64,000 bases of DNA from positions 496,001 through 560,000 of the forward strand of contig NZ_LJYX01000017.1 in the NCBI RefSeq assembly GCF_001440345.1, in the 5' to 3' direction. Both the position numbers and the translations under genes were made by a program. This document shows, piece after piece, positions 35,370-45,162 of this stretch (its first letter is position 1; the number at the start of each line of letters is the position of its first letter). The notes beneath the pieces were generated by a model. The model saw only the letters and a program-made list of their open reading frames with translations. It was not told the DNA's origin and searched no databases. Source of the DNA: Colwellia sp. TT2012 (GTDB lineage Bacteria > Pseudomonadota > Gammaproteobacteria > Enterobacterales > Alteromonadaceae).

Positions 35370-36551
35370 TTACAATAATTCCTCGATCAGTACCTGCTTG
35401 ATTAAATCATCAAATTGCTCTTCACAAGGATCCGATCCGCCACAGTTAGCAAAGGCGGTAATACTGGTATTTATTGCCGGAATATAAAGGTTAAAAGTTG
35501 AATACCCAGCCTCTAATCCACCATGCTCATAGACAACATTGCCCGCTATACTTGTTTTGAACAGGCCTAACGCGTAGCTTTCCTCTCCATCGATATATTG
35601 CAAGTTATCTTCAGCCATCATAATGGTTCTTATATCCTGACTGATATTACTGTCGTCACTTACAATGCTGCGTAAAAGTAATGCCATATCTTCAACACTT
35701 GCCACCATGGGGGCATCGGCTACGCCAATGTTTTCATACCAAGATTTGGTATTGATCACTTTGCCTGCTTCACCAGTAAAATCACCATCAATATCATGGT
35801 AATAACCAGATATAATGTCACCTTGCTCTTTTTCTACACCGCCAAAATGGGTCGAGTGCATTGCTAGAGGGTCAAAAACTCGATTGCGCATGGCTATTGA
35901 ATGATGCTCGCCTAGTATTTCATCTAGCACCAGACCAACCAGTAAATAGCCAGTATTTGAATATTCCCAACCCTCGCCTGGTTCAAAGTAGGCCGGCTGA
36001 TTAAGCGCAAATTGTAGTGCAAAAGCATCCGTTTTTAATGACTCTGGATCGGCTTGTATTGCCGCGAAAAAGTCTGCAATGGTATCGTCATCAAGGTAAT
36101 CGTAAACCCCTGCGCTATGATTTAATAACTGACGTATGGTCATTTGTTCACTGAAAGGGATTTGTGATAGCAACTGCTCTGGTAACCAGTTACTGATAAG
36201 GTCATCCAAACTTAACAGGCCTTCTTCGGCCAATATGACCGTCAACAAGGCCGTTGCTTTTTTACCGGCACTGCCATTGGGCATAATATGATCAACTTGC
36301 ATCGGCAGGTGAGAGTCAATATCTGCCAGTCCGCTACTGCCTAGAAACTTGCGCTCTGGGGTTTCAACCAAAAGTACTATGCCAGGAATAACATCTGATA
36401 TTGTCTGGTCGATCAATGCTTGATAATCAAACACTACGGGTGTTTGATTTTCGTTACTTGTAGCCTTTGAGCCACCTCCACCTCCACCGCAGGCGGTTAT
36501 TGCTAAAGTGAGAGAACTTATAATTAATGCTGATTTGATTGAATTAAACAT
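35370..36551 (-). CDS. Serine hydrolase lipoprotein (class C beta-lactamase-like)
   Basis: A 393-residue lipoprotein: signal with lipobox LTLAITACGGGGGG, the Cys being followed by a glycine linker. The beta-lactamase/D-alanyl carboxypeptidase fold shows SxxK as SAGK (PNGSAGKKATALL) and YxN as YSNTGY, and YEHGGLEAGY at the KTG position. It is more likely a peptidase or esterase than a resistance enzyme. The start at 36551 (MFNSIKSALII) gives a standard signal; the frame reaches 36596. Confidence 0.85.
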   Translation of the reverse strand: MFNSIKSALIISSLTLAITACGGGGGGSKATSNENQTPVVFDYQALIDQTISDVIPGIVLLVETPERKFLGSSGLADIDSHLPMQVDHIMPNGSAGKKATALLTVILAEEGLLSLDDLISNWLPEQLLSQIPFSEQMTIRQLLNHSAGVYDYLDDDTIADFFAAIQADPESLKTDAFALQFALNQPAYFEPGEGWEYSNTGYLLVGLVLDEILGEHHSIAMRNRVFDPLAMHSTHFGGVEKEQGDIISGYYHDIDGDFTGEAGKVINTKSWYENIGVADAPMVASVEDMALLLRSIVSDDSNISQDIRTIMMAEDNLQYIDGEESYALGLFKTSIAGNVVYEHGGLEAGYSTFNLYIPAINTSITAFANCGGSDPCEEQFDDLIKQVLIEELL

Positions 36552-37405
36552 ACTCTTTATCTTTCCGTGATTATTTGATTGCAAAAAAGATATCACAGCA
36601 AAAGTATATTAGGGTTAAAAATCGTATCAAAAGTGTATCAAAAGTGTATTGCTGGCTTATGTGACTTTAATTAAGTTATTGATAATATTTATAAATACAC
36701 CAAAAAAGTGATTGTCGTCCTTTTTGTATTGTGGAGCAAGGTCAGCCGTTTGACAGCAGCTGACCTCTATGGTTAAAACCCGACCGTCCGCAATGCGCTA
36801 TACAGTTGCCTCACAAGAGGGTAGAAAATTAAGGTGAATATTACCATAAATATGATTGTGGCTTCATAAAGCTTAACGTCCGCTTTTGGCTATAAGTTGA
36901 CCTAGTGTTGAACCCCTAGCTAAGGTCAACAATGCGCACTAAGTGATCTTTAGCTCTAATTCATTTAAAGACCGCTTTAGGCTCCTAGTTTCCCCTAGTA
37001 CCTCAAAAATAAATGTCTGTTTTGAGGTACCAGTTAAAAGACTGGCCTAATAAAAAACCGCATGATTAAATTGTATGACTTTTACTCGTTTAGCTTCCGT
37101 GAAAATCCACAATGTTCTGATATTCTTCAATAATGAGCCCTAGAGCTGCCTATATAATTGAGATATTCAATTTCCATGAAATGCCAATTTCATGTTAACG
37201 CCGATTTTATGCGTTCAATTTACCGTTAATCTGGATTTAAAAAAAAGACTATCAGGATTTCGACCTCTAAGCTTTTGATTTCATTATACTGCCAATTTCA
37301 CTTTAAACTGGATCTCACAGACTAGAAGAAAGCGCAAAAGCTAACGGCACTTATAACAATCCATGTCTATACTCAATTTACTTTCTAATTGTCAGAGTCA
37401 TTAAC
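36552..37405. other. 850-bp non-coding stretch with several hairpins
   Basis: No gene seen. It contains an 11-bp tandem repeat (TATCAAAAGTG twice, 36625-36646) and three inverted repeats: 8 bp at 36739-36766, 8 bp at 36896-36930, and 11 bp perfect (14 with one mismatch) at 36998-37030. It may host a small RNA or repeat-element relic, but I cannot assign one. Confidence 0.5.
36995..37033. repeat. Inverted repeat, 11-14 bp arms
   Basis: GTACCTCAAAA (36998-37008) is perfectly complementary to TTTTGAGGTAC (37020-37030) with an 11-base loop. Three more pairs extend it with one mismatch. Confidence 0.65.
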
Positions 37406-37681
37406 ATGAAGAAAAATTCTAGCCCTTTGCATAAAACAATGAATATTATCTCTTATTTAGCCTTGCCTTTAATGGTCATAACGTTAGTCAGTTGCTCTAA
37501 AGCCACGCCTGTACCCCTAAGCGAATGTTCCGCTGTGGTCAGTCATGTGAAAAATGTATTAAAAGACAATGCCCCGAGTAAGACCAAAATGCTTAAACAG
37601 TGCAAAGCCGCTACAGATGAAGCAAGGGGTTGTATCATGGCCGCAGATAAACCGATGAAAATACTGCAATGTGACTTTTAG
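37406..37681 (+). CDS. Small lipoprotein (91 aa)
   Basis: Signal peptide with lipobox ITLVSC, then a short mature domain with four further cysteines (SECSAVV, LKQCKAA, ARGCIMA, LQCDF) that could form two disulfides. An internal Met at 37439 (MNIISYLALP) could also be the start. Monocistronic. No family recognised. Confidence 0.65.
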   Translation: MKKNSSPLHKTMNIISYLALPLMVITLVSCSKATPVPLSECSAVVSHVKNVLKDNAPSKTKMLKQCKAATDEARGCIMAADKPMKILQCDF

Positions 37682-37913
37682 TTTTTTAGCCAACAACTAT
37701 TTCAGCGTAAAAATTGATAATGCTGGCATATATAACTGTCAGCAAGGGCTGTTTCATCGTTTGTACTACAGTAAACAATACTGCTACATAACGTTGCTAG
37801 CACAGACTCTATGTCAGCAAGCACAGGAAAAATTTAAGCGAAAAAAGAGGCAAGCGAATCAATGATTAGCTTACCCCTTTTGATTTTATTCTTTTTTACT
37901 TTGTCACTTATAA

Positions 37914-38906
37914 TTAATACTGTCCTATTTCCTTATTCATCCACGCTTTTATTAAATAAGAAGAAATAGAGTCGCTACTACTCATTCTATATTGCTGAGT
38001 CTCAGGGTTATTCGCCACATCAGTCACAGAACTATTCAAGGCAAACTTACTCAGTTGCTCACGTGAAAACCACTGAGCATCTTCTAAATCATCTTGGCTA
38101 ATATCAATCTGCTCCGAAATGGCAATAGCGGTAAAACCTAACATTATTGAGGCGGGAAAGGGCCAGGGTTGAGACGCTATATATTGTGGCTTTTCCACGA
38201 TAATACCGGTTTCTTCCACTACCTCTCTGCTCACCGCTTGCTCAAGAGTCTCACCTGGGTCAACAAAACCTGCTAGCGTTGAATACATACCTTTAGCCCA
38301 ACTAGCCTGCCGACCTAATAAGCAACGTGGAGTACCGTCAGCAAACATTTTTTCTACCAGCATAATGACCGCAGGGTCGGTGCGTGGAAAACTCATATTT
38401 CGACAATCTGAGCAGCGTCGGGCATGCCCTGCTTCAACAGCACCATTAGCATTGCCACAATGGCCACAAAATTGATGACTTATATGCCAATGCACTAAGC
38501 CCTTAGCTAACGCTAAGATTGACGCATCAATAGCAGATAAATTAGCGGTGACTTGTCTAAGCCCTTGCCATTGCCCCAGTTCAGTTAACGCTTGCTGAGT
38601 AGAAAAACGCAATTTATTATAATCGATAGCAAAGATGGCAGCAGTTGCTGACTGATTTTTTCCACCACCCTGATGTTCTGCTCTACCTTTCCCTAAGTAT
38701 ATACAGCTATTAAGATTAACCGTTGGCAGTTGTGTTTTATTAAGATAAATGGGAATAAATTCGGCCGCCTTTTCAAAAAGACTCATGCCTTCATGAATGA
38801 CACAAAATAAAGTATCTTGGTGATTAAACTCAGCCGTTAACCAACGTTTATTCTTTCGCTGGTTAGTGCATCTATCTAACGGCATACTACCATAGGCTAA
38901 TGTCAT
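37914..38906 (-). CDS. nudC: NAD(+)/NADH pyrophosphatase NudC
   Basis: Nudix hydrolase cleaving NADH and removing NAD caps from RNA. It has a four-Cys zinc site (CGHCGNANG and CSDC), the Nudix box GFVDPGETLEQAVSREVVEETGI split here as GFVDPGETLE and REVVEETGI, and the NudC-specific SQPWPFPAS. The 330 residues include a longer N-terminal domain than E. coli. It starts within the end of the HxlR-type gene (4-base ATGA overlap). Confidence 0.94.
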   Translation of the reverse strand: MTLAYGSMPLDRCTNQRKNKRWLTAEFNHQDTLFCVIHEGMSLFEKAAEFIPIYLNKTQLPTVNLNSCIYLGKGRAEHQGGGKNQSATAAIFAIDYNKLRFSTQQALTELGQWQGLRQVTANLSAIDASILALAKGLVHWHISHQFCGHCGNANGAVEAGHARRCSDCRNMSFPRTDPAVIMLVEKMFADGTPRCLLGRQASWAKGMYSTLAGFVDPGETLEQAVSREVVEETGIIVEKPQYIASQPWPFPASIMLGFTAIAISEQIDISQDDLEDAQWFSREQLSKFALNSSVTDVANNPETQQYRMSSSDSISSYLIKAWMNKEIGQY

Positions 38907-39244
38907 ATTTTGCTTTCGTCCTTAAGTGCTTGTGCCCATTGAGCAGACCAACATCCCAAAGGGGAAATAATTTCAAATAAGTCTACGCCTTGGGAGGATA
39001 ATTGATAACCACTTTTTTGGCTTTCAATAAGCTGCAGTGTTTTGAGTTCTTTTAAGCGAGTATTTAACAAGGTGGGGGAAATTTTCTCACAGCGTTGTTG
39101 CAACTCTCTAAATGTTGCCGGGCCAGTATGTAAATGCCAAATAATACCTAATGCCCATGTTCGCCCAAGTAAATCGAGTAAAGCCATAATAGGTTTACCG
39201 GTTGTAGAGCCGCGTACTTGTCTGCCAGGTAGTGGGAGTGTCAT
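38903..39244 (-). CDS. HxlR-type winged-helix regulator
   Basis: 113-residue DNA-binding protein with the HxlR core ALLDLLGRTWALGIIWHLHTGPATFRELQQRC split as LLGRTWALGIIWHL and FRELQQRC, ISPTLLNTRLKEL and a wing. It lacks the N-terminal CxxC seen in redox-sensing members. It is coupled to nudC by overlap, so it may control nucleotide salvage or sit in that operon by chance. Confidence 0.85.
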   Translation of the reverse strand: MTLPLPGRQVRGSTTGKPIMALLDLLGRTWALGIIWHLHTGPATFRELQQRCEKISPTLLNTRLKELKTLQLIESQKSGYQLSSQGVDLFEIISPLGCWSAQWAQALKDESKI

Positions 39245-39372
39245 AGCTACAAGAGAAAATGCAATAATAAAAGAACCATGCTACATTATTTGTAGCATGG
39301 TTACTATAGCAAGCGCCCCCGCAAGAGCAAGAGAGTAACGCTCACTGCCAATGAGTACTTAGCAGCTAAGTG

Positions 39373-41352
39373 TTAACTAATTAATTGCTTAACACTTAAT
39401 TTCCTAGCCGATAATTCATCATAATGAATAGGTAAAAAAATATCAAATTGACTGCCTTGGCCTACCTTTGAGCTGACCTCAATACGACCATGATGATCTT
39501 CAATAATAGACCTAACAATATGAAGCCCTAAACCTGTGCCCTTACCCACTGGCTTAGTGGTAAAAAAGGGGTCAAAAATATTTTTTAAGTTCTCTTGGCT
39601 AATACCAGCGCCATCATCTTCGAAACGGACATTGATTTCTTGTTGAACAACATGTGACGAAATACAAATACAGCCTTTAGTTTCAATGGCATGAGAGGCA
39701 TTTACCAATATATTAATAAACACTTGTAATAACTTTTGCGGAAACCCTATAACATTAACATTGGCTGCTAGGTCTTTGCTTATTTCAACTTTGTATTTAA
39801 GTTCATTAGCGACTAGGGTAAGGCTTTTTTCAATTAATTCATCAATGGCTATCGCTTCAGGAAGTTTTTCGTCAATATGAGCGTAATTACCTAAATCTGT
39901 GATGATTTTACTGACTCTGGCTGCTCCTTCCAACGTTGAAGCGATTAAAGGTTCAATATCCTTAAGAATAAAATCTAAATCCTCTTGTTGATATAACTCT
40001 TGTGCAGCTTTTTTATTAGCCGAATTTTTAGTTAGATCTACATTTGTTAATGCTATATAAGCAAGCAGTGGCTTAAAATAGTCATTAAGTACATCCAAAT
40101 TACTGCGAATATAACCTACCGGATTATTAATTTCATGAGCTATACCTGCAGATAGTTGGCCAATAGAGGCGAGTTTTTCTGCCTGTATTAACTGCTCATT
40201 TAATGAAGATAATGCCTTTTGGCTATGTTTTCTTTCATTAATATCATTTAAGGTGATTAAATAATTAACGGCTCCCATAATGACTATTTTCCGGCCTGTA
40301 AATTCAATATGTGGATTTTCAAAGCCAGGGGCAAGTAAAGATTCTTCCATGTTTTTTAACGCTATTTCCTTATCAAACTGACCATCTAAGGTTGCTAAAG
40401 CCGGGACGAAATTAGCCACTGGCTTATCGATGATATGCGTTTTATCTCTTAGTAATAATTTTTCAGTTTCTATATTGCACTCCTTTATCAGCCCTTGTTC
40501 GTCTACTAAGAGTACCGAACAAGGTATGGTATCCATAATGATATTGGCTTTGTCATTTGCTCGAATAACATTGCACCGTTCTTGCTCTGCTCGCTGTTTT
40601 TCAATGGTAATATGTTGAGTAAACTGCTGAATCGCAATTGATAAAGCAATTATTTCAGTGGCTGCCCTTGTTTGTATAAACTCAACACTAGCCCCTGCGG
40701 ATGTACGCTGCAGAGCTAAGGCGGTAATATTTTCAATGGGCTTTACTATGTATTTACTAAAGAAACTGACCGTGCATAAAATAAAACATAAATAGAGAGA
40801 AACCACCAAAAATGACAGTGTAGTAAAGTTGCTTTTCGCTCTCTTAGCCCGCTCACTCCAGAAAAGATTATCACGCATAACTTGAGCCGATAATTGCTCT
40901 AAGTTACTGACATACATTGTTGTTATCTGGTCAGAGTCAGCAATCCTAGCTTGCCAATAGGTGTTTTTTCGTCTTGAAATCTGGGAGAACAAATTGACAA
41001 TAACATCATTTCTTTCAGTAGCGACAATGAGTTTTAACACCAGATCATTACCGTCCTTATTGGCTAGTTTTCCTTTAACACTCATCAGGGTTTGCCTGAG
41101 TTGTGCTGATTGCTCATTAATCCCTTTTGCTAAATACGTTTGCCGACCAGAAAAGAGTAGGTCTTGTGTGGTTAGCCAAAGCTGCGACATAGTAAATACA
41201 TGCTCAATGGTTTGTACTAATAAACGTGACTGATAATGTATCCGTGATATCTGCTCAACCTTTTGGTATTGATGCCAAAGGCTGGCAAAAATAACGACTC
41301 CAGAAAGTAACGTCGATATTGCTAATAGCAGATTATAATTAGAAATTTTCAT
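39373..41352 (-). CDS. Membrane sensor histidine kinase with PAS domain
   Basis: About 659 residues. TM1 is at the N-terminus (LLLAISTLLSGVVIFASLW), a helical periplasmic sensor of about 150 residues follows, then TM2 (LSFLVVSLYLCFILCTVSFF), a PAS domain (IIMDTIPCSVLLVDEQGLIK), a HisKA domain with phospho-acceptor His in SAGIAHEINNPVG, and HATPase_c with FEDDGAGIS and GKGTGLGLHI. I start at 41352; the frame reaches an ATG at 41397 with GGAAA upstream. It is the last gene of a four-gene operon with its likely regulator. Confidence 0.92.
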   Translation of the reverse strand: MKISNYNLLLAISTLLSGVVIFASLWHQYQKVEQISRIHYQSRLLVQTIEHVFTMSQLWLTTQDLLFSGRQTYLAKGINEQSAQLRQTLMSVKGKLANKDGNDLVLKLIVATERNDVIVNLFSQISRRKNTYWQARIADSDQITTMYVSNLEQLSAQVMRDNLFWSERAKRAKSNFTTLSFLVVSLYLCFILCTVSFFSKYIVKPIENITALALQRTSAGASVEFIQTRAATEIIALSIAIQQFTQHITIEKQRAEQERCNVIRANDKANIIMDTIPCSVLLVDEQGLIKECNIETEKLLLRDKTHIIDKPVANFVPALATLDGQFDKEIALKNMEESLLAPGFENPHIEFTGRKIVIMGAVNYLITLNDINERKHSQKALSSLNEQLIQAEKLASIGQLSAGIAHEINNPVGYIRSNLDVLNDYFKPLLAYIALTNVDLTKNSANKKAAQELYQQEDLDFILKDIEPLIASTLEGAARVSKIITDLGNYAHIDEKLPEAIAIDELIEKSLTLVANELKYKVEISKDLAANVNVIGFPQKLLQVFINILVNASHAIETKGCICISSHVVQQEINVRFEDDGAGISQENLKNIFDPFFTTKPVGKGTGLGLHIVRSIIEDHHGRIEVSSKVGQGSQFDIFLPIHYDELSARKLSVKQLIS

Positions 41353-41399
41353 AATTAATTCGTCATTTTTTGTGATGGATATGAAAAGCGTTACCATAA

Positions 41400-42008
41400 C
41401 TATAGCTTTTCCAATTCATCTCCCCATAATATTTCAGTGAGTAACAGGGTTTTCAATGCACACCTTAATACCACATTGGCTAACTCAGCAGCACCTTGGG
41501 CATGACTCAATACGCTTGGCTTCGCCGTAATACCATCAGCACTTAATTGTTGCTTCAATTCTTGATAATTTTTGCCAATAAAAATGGCCTTAAAATTGCT
41601 ATGTTGGGCAATTTTCTTTTTAGGACTGCGACAGCGTTGAAAAACAAAGTCTCTTATTCTTAAGTCTTTATCAATTGCCCACACTATTTCTACCAAGCCC
41701 CAATCACTTTGCTCTGATCGTACATGGACATAACCTAGCACCTCCTGACCTTTCATCGCGATATACAAGGTATGTCGACCGAGTTCACTAAAGTGTAAGT
41801 CATTACTGGGCAGTGCAATTTGCACTTGCGCGCGAATATTATCATCGACCGTTTTAACAATAGAAAGCTGATTAGTTTTTTGTGGGTAAAGCTGTGCTAT
41901 TTGCGCAACGGGGTCACGTAAGGAGCAGTAAGCGACTGCGTTAACATTACCAGGTAGCAATAGCAGCATAGCTAAAGTCAGTATTAATATCCTGAAGTGT
42001 ATGGTCAT
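41400..42008 (-). CDS. Unknown periplasmic protein (202 aa)
   Basis: Signal peptide (ILILTLAMLLLLPGNVNA) then a mature domain of about 180 residues with cysteines in YCSLRDP, FQRCRSP and LRCALK. The central GYVHVRSEQSDWGLVEIVWA has some likeness to FMN-binding domains of RnfG/NqrC type, but I see no flavin attachment motif. It lies one base after the porin gene and before the kinase, so it is a candidate periplasmic ligand sensor or partner. Function unknown. Confidence 0.7.
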   Translation of the reverse strand: MTIHFRILILTLAMLLLLPGNVNAVAYCSLRDPVAQIAQLYPQKTNQLSIVKTVDDNIRAQVQIALPSNDLHFSELGRHTLYIAMKGQEVLGYVHVRSEQSDWGLVEIVWAIDKDLRIRDFVFQRCRSPKKKIAQHSNFKAIFIGKNYQELKQQLSADGITAKPSVLSHAQGAAELANVVLRCALKTLLLTEILWGDELEKL

Positions 42009-42009
42009 A

Positions 42010-43011
42010 TCAGTACCTAACCCTTATTTGAACTCTAGCCAATTGCTGTTTTTGACCACTTACCGGGCTGTTAATTTGTTTTACGCCAGACATGCTTAGC
42101 TCTAACTGGTTATTAAATTGATAACTAAAGCCAATATTTACTAGCTTATCCGTACTTGCGTGATCTGTTCTAGCTCTAATAATGAACTGGCTATATAACT
42201 TTAATTGCTCATTTATTGAGGTTTTATTTAGCTCAACTAGGCTGTATTTTTCTTTTTGCCTGCCCTGGTGCTGTTTATTATCTTCACCTAAGGCTAACTC
42301 CCCTAATATCCCCCATGTTCCCCAATAGTATTGCCAATCAATGGCTAACCTTTTTCGTGAAACTTCATCAATCTTGCCATCAAAAAAAGACAAGCCAAGC
42401 ACAAAGTCTAGGTGACTTAATGAGCCTATTCGCCCGGTAAGGGCGTAAGAGCCAGCAAGCGACTTTGCCTGGTCTTTTCCCCCTAGGGTATAACTAAAGT
42501 TATATTCTATTTGTCTTAGTACTTTGTTGAAGCTAAGCCCCCAATCCAATTTTGTGCCTAAATTTTTTCCATGATAGTAATCAAGCAAGCGGCCATTGGT
42601 ATCAATGCTTTCTTCTAAGCCAAAAGGTAAGGTGAAATGCCCTACTCGAACATTAGGCAGCCAATTGGGCCCAGCGGTATAATTGAGGTGCGCCTCTCTA
42701 ATAATAAACTCACTATCATCTTTCGAGCTAAATAAGAAAGGCACTGGTATATGGTTTGCTAACTTGGTGAAATACACCTGTCCTACGCCATAACCAATAT
42801 CGCCAGTGGAATGGGTAAAGACTTTATGAGTATCAATTCCTAAAGCATAAATAGCACTGGTATTATCTAAGGCTTGATTATCATTCAACCGAGCACTGCC
42901 ATCGATGCTCCATCTGAGATTTTTGCCAAAATTGCCATAACAAGGCTGTGAAACAAGTGCTAAGGCAAAGCTTATAAAGAGTAGTGAGCAAATATAAAGC
43001 CAAGGTTTCAT
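42010..43011 (-). CDS. Outer-membrane porin-like protein
   Basis: 333 residues with a signal peptide (ending SQPCYG) and alternating amphipathic strands; the C-terminus ARVQIRVRY ends in an aromatic residue, as outer-membrane barrels do. The motif VGHFTLPFGLEE recalls phosphate-selective-type porins and related barrels. It is embedded in a two-component operon, so it may deliver the signal or be the regulated transport function. Confidence 0.75.
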   Translation of the reverse strand: MKPWLYICSLLFISFALALVSQPCYGNFGKNLRWSIDGSARLNDNQALDNTSAIYALGIDTHKVFTHSTGDIGYGVGQVYFTKLANHIPVPFLFSSKDDSEFIIREAHLNYTAGPNWLPNVRVGHFTLPFGLEESIDTNGRLLDYYHGKNLGTKLDWGLSFNKVLRQIEYNFSYTLGGKDQAKSLAGSYALTGRIGSLSHLDFVLGLSFFDGKIDEVSRKRLAIDWQYYWGTWGILGELALGEDNKQHQGRQKEKYSLVELNKTSINEQLKLYSQFIIRARTDHASTDKLVNIGFSYQFNNQLELSMSGVKQINSPVSGQKQQLARVQIRVRY

Positions 43012-43065
43012 TATTCCCCCCTACGGGTAAAGTAAGTCTTGCCATTTATTTATATAAATAAACAT

Positions 43066-43920
43066 TTACAAATTTACGGCTAACCTATTAAGGACTAATT
43101 CCCCGGTACAGACAGAAGCCGCTAATGAATATTCGGCATTGATAATTAAATCATCAGTAAGTGTATCTTCTAAGTTGGCAATACCTATATTAGGGCGTAA
43201 CAGGTGAGGACTTTTTTGAGCTAACCAGATGATGCGCTTGGCAAGTAAAACGGCATCATCGGCACAAGTTTCAATCAGTAAAATCGCAAAGGTATGCTCA
43301 GCCCACTTTATCAAGGGATCTGATGCTCGGCGCTTTAATAGTGTTATCACTTCCAAAGCTCGGCTTTTAGCCCCTTGCTTGTCATCTATTGAGCCAATTT
43401 TTACTAAGAGAAAACTTAACGGGTGTTGATAACGCTTAGCTCGGGCAATTTCATAATTTAACCAACTTTCGACAAAGTAGTTTTTTGATAACACGCCATC
43501 ACTTTCCGCATAGGAGAAAGTTCCCATAGCACCTTGTTTAAATAAGCCTCTTTCGATACGAATAAGTAAGGTTTTTATATCAAAGGGCTTTATGACGTAA
43601 TCATCTGCGCCCGAGAGTAAACCGGCACTTTCCTCCGCTATTTCACAGGTCAGCATAATGATCATGGTCGCGGCAAATTTGCTATCACTCCTTAAAATAC
43701 GGCAGGCTTTTAACCCGTCCATGACTGGCATACGTATATCCATAATAATTAAATCCGGAGGAAATCTATGTGCTAACGCTATCGCTTCTTCACCATTAGC
43801 GGCCTCGCTAATAGATACTCGTTGATTGCCTTTATTAAATTGACGGTGAATCCCCCTTTTCAAGGTCTCTCTAACACCGACTTCATCATCAACAATGAGG
43901 ACACTTTTTTCGCTTAACAT
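43066..43920 (-). CDS. Response regulator with degenerate GGDEF domain
   Basis: 284 residues. The receiver domain has DDE near residue 10, the phospho-acceptor Asp in LIIMDIRMPVMDG and Lys in DYVIKPFD. The C-terminal 150 residues align with a GGDEF fold (FVESWLNYEIARAKRYQHPL, then AILLIETCADDAVLLAKRI), but the active-site loop reads WAEHTF instead of GGEEF, so it cannot make c-di-GMP. AAGGAGAG precedes the ATG at 43920, deciding the start over 44013. First gene of the operon with porin, periplasmic protein and kinase. Confidence 0.88.
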   Translation of the reverse strand: MLSEKSVLIVDDEVGVRETLKRGIHRQFNKGNQRVSISEAANGEEAIALAHRFPPDLIIMDIRMPVMDGLKACRILRSDSKFAATMIIMLTCEIAEESAGLLSGADDYVIKPFDIKTLLIRIERGLFKQGAMGTFSYAESDGVLSKNYFVESWLNYEIARAKRYQHPLSFLLVKIGSIDDKQGAKSRALEVITLLKRRASDPLIKWAEHTFAILLIETCADDAVLLAKRIIWLAQKSPHLLRPNIGIANLEDTLTDDLIINAEYSLAASVCTGELVLNRLAVNL

Positions 43921-44365
43921 ACGCTCTCCTTGCCCGGTAAATATAAAAAAATTAATAGCTGCTTGCTCTTTGGCATAAAGCCGCATAAACACTAAGTAAT
44001 AATTGAAGTGCAATTGATGTACCAGACATCAAAATAGGACCGCTATTTTTTTAAAGCCCATTAGTACTCTAGGCCGTGGCATGAGTTGGTATTTTTAGCG
44101 AAGTAATTAAGCGGGATGGGATATTTTTAAAAATGATATTATTTGCAAAATGCAACGCAGAGAAGTAATAGCTCGGTTGGCAAGCATTAGCTTGATATCA
44201 AGTAGCTTATTATGGGTTAAAGGCGTTATGAAACATAAATAAAAAACCAATATGATACTGGCTTGAAGGTATGGCCAATAAAGACGAGTCTATTTGTTTT
44301 TTTTATCATAAACATTTAAAGCACAACGCCCGTATTCAGTGTTTTTATCCGTTTTAAAAACGGTA
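43921..44365. other. 445-bp intergenic stretch
   Basis: Contains the promoter of the response-regulator operon. A 30-codon plus-strand frame at 44150-44242 begins MQRREVIARLASISLISSSL, which looks like a twin-arginine-type leader and could be a gene relic. A short palindrome (CCGTTTT with AAAACGG, 44349-44363) abuts the next stop codon. Nothing else is seen. Confidence 0.45.
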
Positions 44366-45079
44366 TTATTTGGCAATAACTTGTTGTATAAAATGAATAA
44401 GCCAACGCATGACTAATTCCCCATCGCCTTGTTGTGACAATGACTGAAGACCCTGAGTGTAGTTTTTCTCAGTAATAATAGCTTTTCGGCTTTGCATTAT
44501 CGCCTTAGCATAAGCCCGGCTAAATTCAGGGTGACCTTGTAAACCAATAAAATTATTGCCCACTTGTATCATGGCATAAGGGCAAAAGTCATTAGCCATT
44601 AATACCTCAGCTTCAGCTGGCAACTGGTATACTTGCTCTTGATGGCTAACCACGAGTTTAATGTGTTCTTTCTGCGGTTTCATCCAAGGTTTATGGCAGT
44701 GTATTTTTGTTGTCGCCACTCCAACGCCCCAACCTTTAGCAGAGCAAGCGACTTTACCGCCCAGTGCTTTGGCCATAAGTTGATGGCCAAAACATATACC
44801 GACAAAGGGTTTCCCCCCGACAAATAATTGCCAAACAAACCGCTCTAACCTAGTAATCCAAGGTAAGTCATCGTTTACACTGGCTTTACTACCACTAGTC
44901 ATATAGGCGTCACAAACCTCAATATTGTCAGGGAACTCGCCATCAACAACCCAATAATAATGCAATTCAATGGCGCTATCACATTGGCATAACAACTGAG
45001 TAAACATACCATCAAGGTCAGAAAATTTCTCTTGCAGCGCAGGTTGCACATGGTCACAAAGCAAAATGCCTAACTTCAT
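44366..45079 (-). CDS. Class I glutamine amidotransferase-like hydrolase
   Basis: 237 residues of the GATase1 fold: nucleophile Cys96 in PFVGICFGHQLMAKALGG, and the catalytic His in FIGLQGHPEFS with Glu two residues later. It lacks a synthetase domain, like GMP-synthase-like stand-alone hydrolases. In this cluster it could hydrolyse the gamma-glutamyl amide at the end of a glutamylated pathway, a role played by PuuD for putrescine. The start at 45079 (MKLGILLCDHVQ) has a G-rich site upstream; the frame reaches 45106. Confidence 0.85.
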   Translation of the reverse strand: MKLGILLCDHVQPALQEKFSDLDGMFTQLLCQCDSAIELHYYWVVDGEFPDNIEVCDAYMTSGSKASVNDDLPWITRLERFVWQLFVGGKPFVGICFGHQLMAKALGGKVACSAKGWGVGVATTKIHCHKPWMKPQKEHIKLVVSHQEQVYQLPAEAEVLMANDFCPYAMIQVGNNFIGLQGHPEFSRAYAKAIMQSRKAIITEKNYTQGLQSLSQQGDGELVMRWLIHFIQQVIAK

Positions 45080-45162
45080 AATAATAATACCCCCCCTCAT
45101 CTGCATTCAATATCAGCCCATATCAACTCAATAACAATGCCATAGCAAAAATAACTAACTCG

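Noticed and set aside
36600..37030. Possible CRISPR array in the hairpin-rich gap
   Set aside because: The repeats differ in sequence and spacing, and no cas genes are present.
37671..37865. 64-codon plus-strand frame after the small lipoprotein gene
   Set aside because: Overlaps the lipoprotein end, lacks a ribosome-binding site and has a composition without protein-like pattern.
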